From NCBI GenBank assembly GCA_009760855.2, contig WPIO01000003.1, positions 2,846,001 through 2,910,000 on the forward strand: a DNA stretch of 64,000 nt, written 5' to 3'. The translations under genes were made by a program, and so were the position numbers. Under the pieces are notes generated by a model. That model worked only from the letters and a program-made list of their open reading frames with translations. It was not told the origin of the DNA and searched no databases. This DNA comes from Cristatella mucedo. Lineage: Eukaryota > Bryozoa > Phylactolaemata > Cristatellidae. Shown piece after piece: positions 60,975-64,000 of the stretch (position 1 is the first letter of the stretch; every line of letters begins with the position of its first letter).

Positions 60975-61341
60975 TAATGTAATAATAATAATAATGTACT
61001 TGATAAAGCGCCCTAAGAGAACTTAATCTCTTTCTAGGCGCTTTACATTTGCTGCAAAGGGAAATGCAATTGAATGGTAAGTAAAATCATGCTTGAAAAA
61101 CAAACAAAATGAATAACATGGTTAGGGGTGACATGCACAGGGTCGGCATGCAAATGTGGTTAGTGGCAGCATGCACAGTGTCAGCACGCATAAGCACGTG
61201 AAGGACGAATCACGGGGACCCACTAAATGCTGTCCTAAATAGGTGTGTTTTTAAGTTCCTTTTAAATGTGGTCAGGTTAGGGGATGTTCTGACGCAGGTC
61301 GGGAGGGAGTTGCAGGCTTTGGGAGCATACGAACTAAATTA
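60975..61341 (-). mobile_element. LINE-A 3' fragment inserted into LINE-B
   Basis: TAATAATG-rich tail, hairpin complement, 3' UTR and the first C-terminal codons, ending at GGAGCATACGAACTAAAT. LINE-B sequence resumes directly after it, in order. Confidence 0.93.
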
Positions 61342-61493
61342 ATGGATAACAGCAACGGACCGAGTATGGACCATTGAGGGGTTCCACAGCTGACCGGTCT
61401 CGTGTGTGAGACCAGACCCTCACGCGACATGGATTGAACACGATCAACCACGTACATTTAAACAACGCCAGTGCCTCATCTGCTGTAGGTCTG
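61342..61493 (-). mobile_element. LINE-B copy, 5' segment
   Basis: Continues the LINE-B of 59891-60974 on the far side of the insertion: complement of the TGTGGAACCCCTCAATGG region (the GVPQGS motif region) back to the equivalent of 52830. The copy is 5'-truncated here. Confidence 0.85.
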
Positions 61494-62160
61494 GTGCAGC
61501 TGCAAACTGAAATGTTAACTATTAAACCAGAAAGTCTACCTCATAGTACAATACACAAAGACACAATTCTTTTACTTTTAAGCAACGTTCGCTGGGATAC
61601 AAAATTTAAATAATGGGAAACCAGTTATATTAATTGGTATCTCTGAATGAATACAGGCTCTGTTCCAAAAACACAGCGAAGGCTTCCGATCAAATGGCAA
61701 TAGATCTTGAAGTATTTTGTGCATTCAATTTCATTAGTCTAACTTGAAAAATGGTTTTACGTGTTTTGACGAAGTTACAGGCAATTAAAATTTCAGCAGA
61801 TAACCTGAGCGTATGAATTAGTTATACCGTGACCGGCTGTTGCCTTCGTTTAGTAATTGCCTCTATTTTACAGCAAATAACTTCATTGGACATATCATCT
61901 TTACCACTGCTTCTAGCAGACCGATGAATTTATTGAAATGAGCGAGAAATGTAGCAACTTGACCATATTTTAAAATACAGAGCGAAACGAGGAAGTCTGC
62001 TGTAAGACTGAATTGCGAATTTTTTTTCTTGATTTAAGAAAAGATCCCCCTTGGCTCTATTGAATTGGCAAAGAAGAACACGATATTTTACGGTTTACAG
62101 ATGCAGACGCGTACCTTTACTTACGAGTTAAAGGCAATATTCAGTCATATTTTTAGTAGC
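61494..62160. other. Unassigned AT-rich sequence
   Basis: No exon or repeat recognised. Confidence 0.5.
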
Positions 62161-62400
62161 AGCACGTGGGATTTTTGCTGAAATGCACGGCACTGCGTGC
62201 ATCAGCTGCCGACTTCTGAAGTCAGCATAACGCGTTTTTCCTACGCCTACCTTCACCTGCCACAATAAACCGAATCCTGTAGTACGCGGAGTTTTTGCTG
62301 AAAAAAGAGACACCGCATGCATCAGCTGCCGAAACCCTAAATTTTCATACGACGTCTGCACATCTCTTACCACCTGCCGCAATAAAATGCATCTTATAGT
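62161..62400. repeat. Direct repeat, 120-bp unit, two diverged copies
   Basis: AGYACG-GG-(A/G)TTTTTGCTGAAA begins both units (62161 and 62281), and GCATCAGCTGCCGA and CCTGCC(A/G)CAATAAA recur at matching places. A third AGTACGTG starts at 62398. The period is exactly 40 codons on the minus strand. Confidence 0.85.
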
Positions 62401-63000
62401 ACGTGAGCCCGCGCAGTGCCGAGCCACTTTACTCTGAGAGCAATGTCAGCTGCTATATCTTCGTGTACGATGTCGCCTGGAAATACCAACCAAAATATAC
62501 CAACCACATACAATGTTTCCACATAGAATGGCATTGAAATTCTGAGTGCCATATCGCTCTCTAATATGATGACACACTGTGCTAACCGCGATCAACGAGT
62601 CACTTGAAGTATTAAAGAGAAAATGCGCACGCATGAAATACTTGCATTTAAAATGCTTTAGGTAAGATACTCGTATAGTATATCTAAAAAATATGTCTTT
62701 CCTATTGCGACCTTACACAACGTCTTGCACTGAGACCGGAATGTTCATTCATGAATGACGGGTGGCTTCTTAATTTGTTATTTTCTATGCTTAAATTGAC
62801 ACACGTATTGATTTGTTATCGCTGGTTAGTCAGCGACACATTGCAATGGACAAGTACCCTTAAAATGCTTAGTACAAGCAAATTAAGGGAAATATAAAAC
62901 TGTCCAAAACTCTTTGTTGATTGATCTGGATATGCAGGATTGGTTCTCTCTCCTGTAGTTTTCGAAAGTACTACTGAATAAAGCAAGTTATATGATACTA
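62401..63000. other. Unassigned AT-rich sequence
   Basis: No exon or repeat recognised. Confidence 0.5.
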
Positions 63001-63163
63001 TCTGATTTAACAGACTCTTTTTGTATAGCGACAGAAGAGCCTTTATGGCTATCACCACCGCTTGCAGTGGCGATAAAGGATCACCCACCGCAGGATTCGA
63101 ACCCAACACCTCGGTGCCGAGGTCGTGAAAAGCAACCGCTTTACCCAGCGAGCTATTACAGCG
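63001..63163 (-). mobile_element. SINE-A copy
   Basis: Plus strand ACAGACTCTTTTTGTATAGC, GACAGAAGAGCCTTTATGGC, CACCGCTTGCAGTGGCGATA, then the complement of the B box (GGATTCGAACCC) and the palindrome CTCGGTGCCGAG. Confidence 0.9.
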
Positions 63164-64000
63164 ATTGACGGTATCGAGGGTTCGGGCTGCTGCCTATTCA
63201 AACATTTATACAAAAAAAGAGTTAACTCAGTAGAATTCATTAATTTATAAAAAAAATCCAGACCAATTTGACCGGTGTGGCTCGTTCGACTGAAACTTAC
63301 TAATGCTTTTAAAATTTTAAGCCGCCGAATTACCGAAGGATCTGCTTGATTTTTACTGATCTTTAAGTGTTTATAGGCCTAATAATCTTTCCAACCGTCG
63401 TTCTGTTTAGGTGCATTTACTTGAAGACCCCTTTCAGCAGCGGTGGCTCTTGATGCGACTCCAAACATAACTGAAGCGCCTAAGTGGGGAATTTTTAAAA
63501 TTTCGATGACTCGCCAATGTTGTTCTAAAATGACTCTGTTTCTTTAGGTCAACTTTTCACTATGCTTTTTAAGATCAACTTTATGACCGCTGTCACGAGT
63601 CGAGCTACGTTGCTTTCTTTGCATTCCCGTGCTATACCCATCCAAGTGAAACATCCAAGCCTCCAAGGATTTTAGGAGCTCTTTACAAATGGGGCGGTGC
63701 TATTAGACGCAAGATTTCCCTTTGGTGGCATTCGGTGTTTTTTATCTCAGAAGTTTCTTTATCAATTGTTGGTAAGTTGAGCACCTGGTGGACATCTTTG
63801 GCGGATTTTCAATTCCCGGTTGGGTACTTGACTTGCGCATAAAGATATCCAGTCAGAAAAAGAGAGAAATATTTGCATCGTAATTAAAGCACATACTCGA
63901 GAAGACCACCAGCACGAATTTGGAAAGTAGTTTCTAGCTCTGCATAATCAGCGATAATCAATTCATTACAGAGCTTCTAGGACTTTTCAGAGTTGTCTGC
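63164..64000. other. Unassigned sequence to the window end
   Basis: No coding exon, RNA gene or mobile element recognised. Confidence 0.5.

Overview
The window is animal nuclear DNA. The evidence is spliced genes with GT-AG introns, LINE-type retrotransposons, tRNA-derived SINEs and long microsatellites. No operon or other bacterial signal was seen. The phylum cannot be fixed from the sequence; a non-vertebrate metazoan is my best guess, from the mix of repeats and the divergence of the proteins from the vertebrate versions I know.

Layout. Positions 1-4.7 kb are largely GC/CpG-rich, with a 69-bp tandem duplication, a (GGC)n array, one SINE and one LINE tail. From 4702 to 28583 (+) lies a complete gene for an M3-family zinc metallo-oligopeptidase (thimet oligopeptidase/neurolysin). 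I resolved it into 17 coding exons whose phases all join, giving 673 residues with HEFGH and the downstream zinc-ligand Glu. Its introns carry two (GA)n arrays of about 265 bp, (TG)n tracts, a CTGCTC-type array, LINE copies and all three SINE-B copies. From 28.6 to 41 kb there is repeat-rich intergenic DNA: LINE-A copies at 29.4, 30.6-31.9 and 39.1-40.5 kb, SINE-A copies at 32.9, 35.0, 36.0 and 36.8 kb, and an (AT)63 tract. From 41710 to 45008 (-) are the last three coding exons of a CTHRC1-like (collagen triple helix repeat containing 1) gene; its 5' exons were not found.

From 47.9 to 54.5 kb is a retrotransposon cluster. It holds a LINE-A copy with a long open reading frame for endonuclease and reverse transcriptase, placed head-to-head with an inverted LINE-A tail. 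Next to it is a three-layer nest: SINE-A inside LINE-B inside an older LINE-A relative, with candidate 5-bp target-site duplications at both junctions. From 54.5 to 64 kb are another (AT)n tract, a decayed Ty3/Gypsy-type gag region (58.8-59.4 kb, -), a LINE-B copy (59.9-61.5 kb, -) split by a LINE-A insertion, a 120-bp direct repeat and one SINE-A.

Names used here: LINE-A is an L2/CR1-like LINE whose 3' end folds as a hairpin followed by (ATT)n. LINE-B is a second LINE whose 3' end carries short TTACA-type repeats. SINE-A and SINE-B are two tRNA-derived SINE families; SINE-B has a 3' end resembling that of LINE-A, which suggests that LINE-A mobilises it. I found no clearly new biological system. 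The best leads are the SINE/LINE tail sharing, the nested insertions, the possible alternative N-terminus of the peptidase and a mini-exon-like 120-bp repeat.
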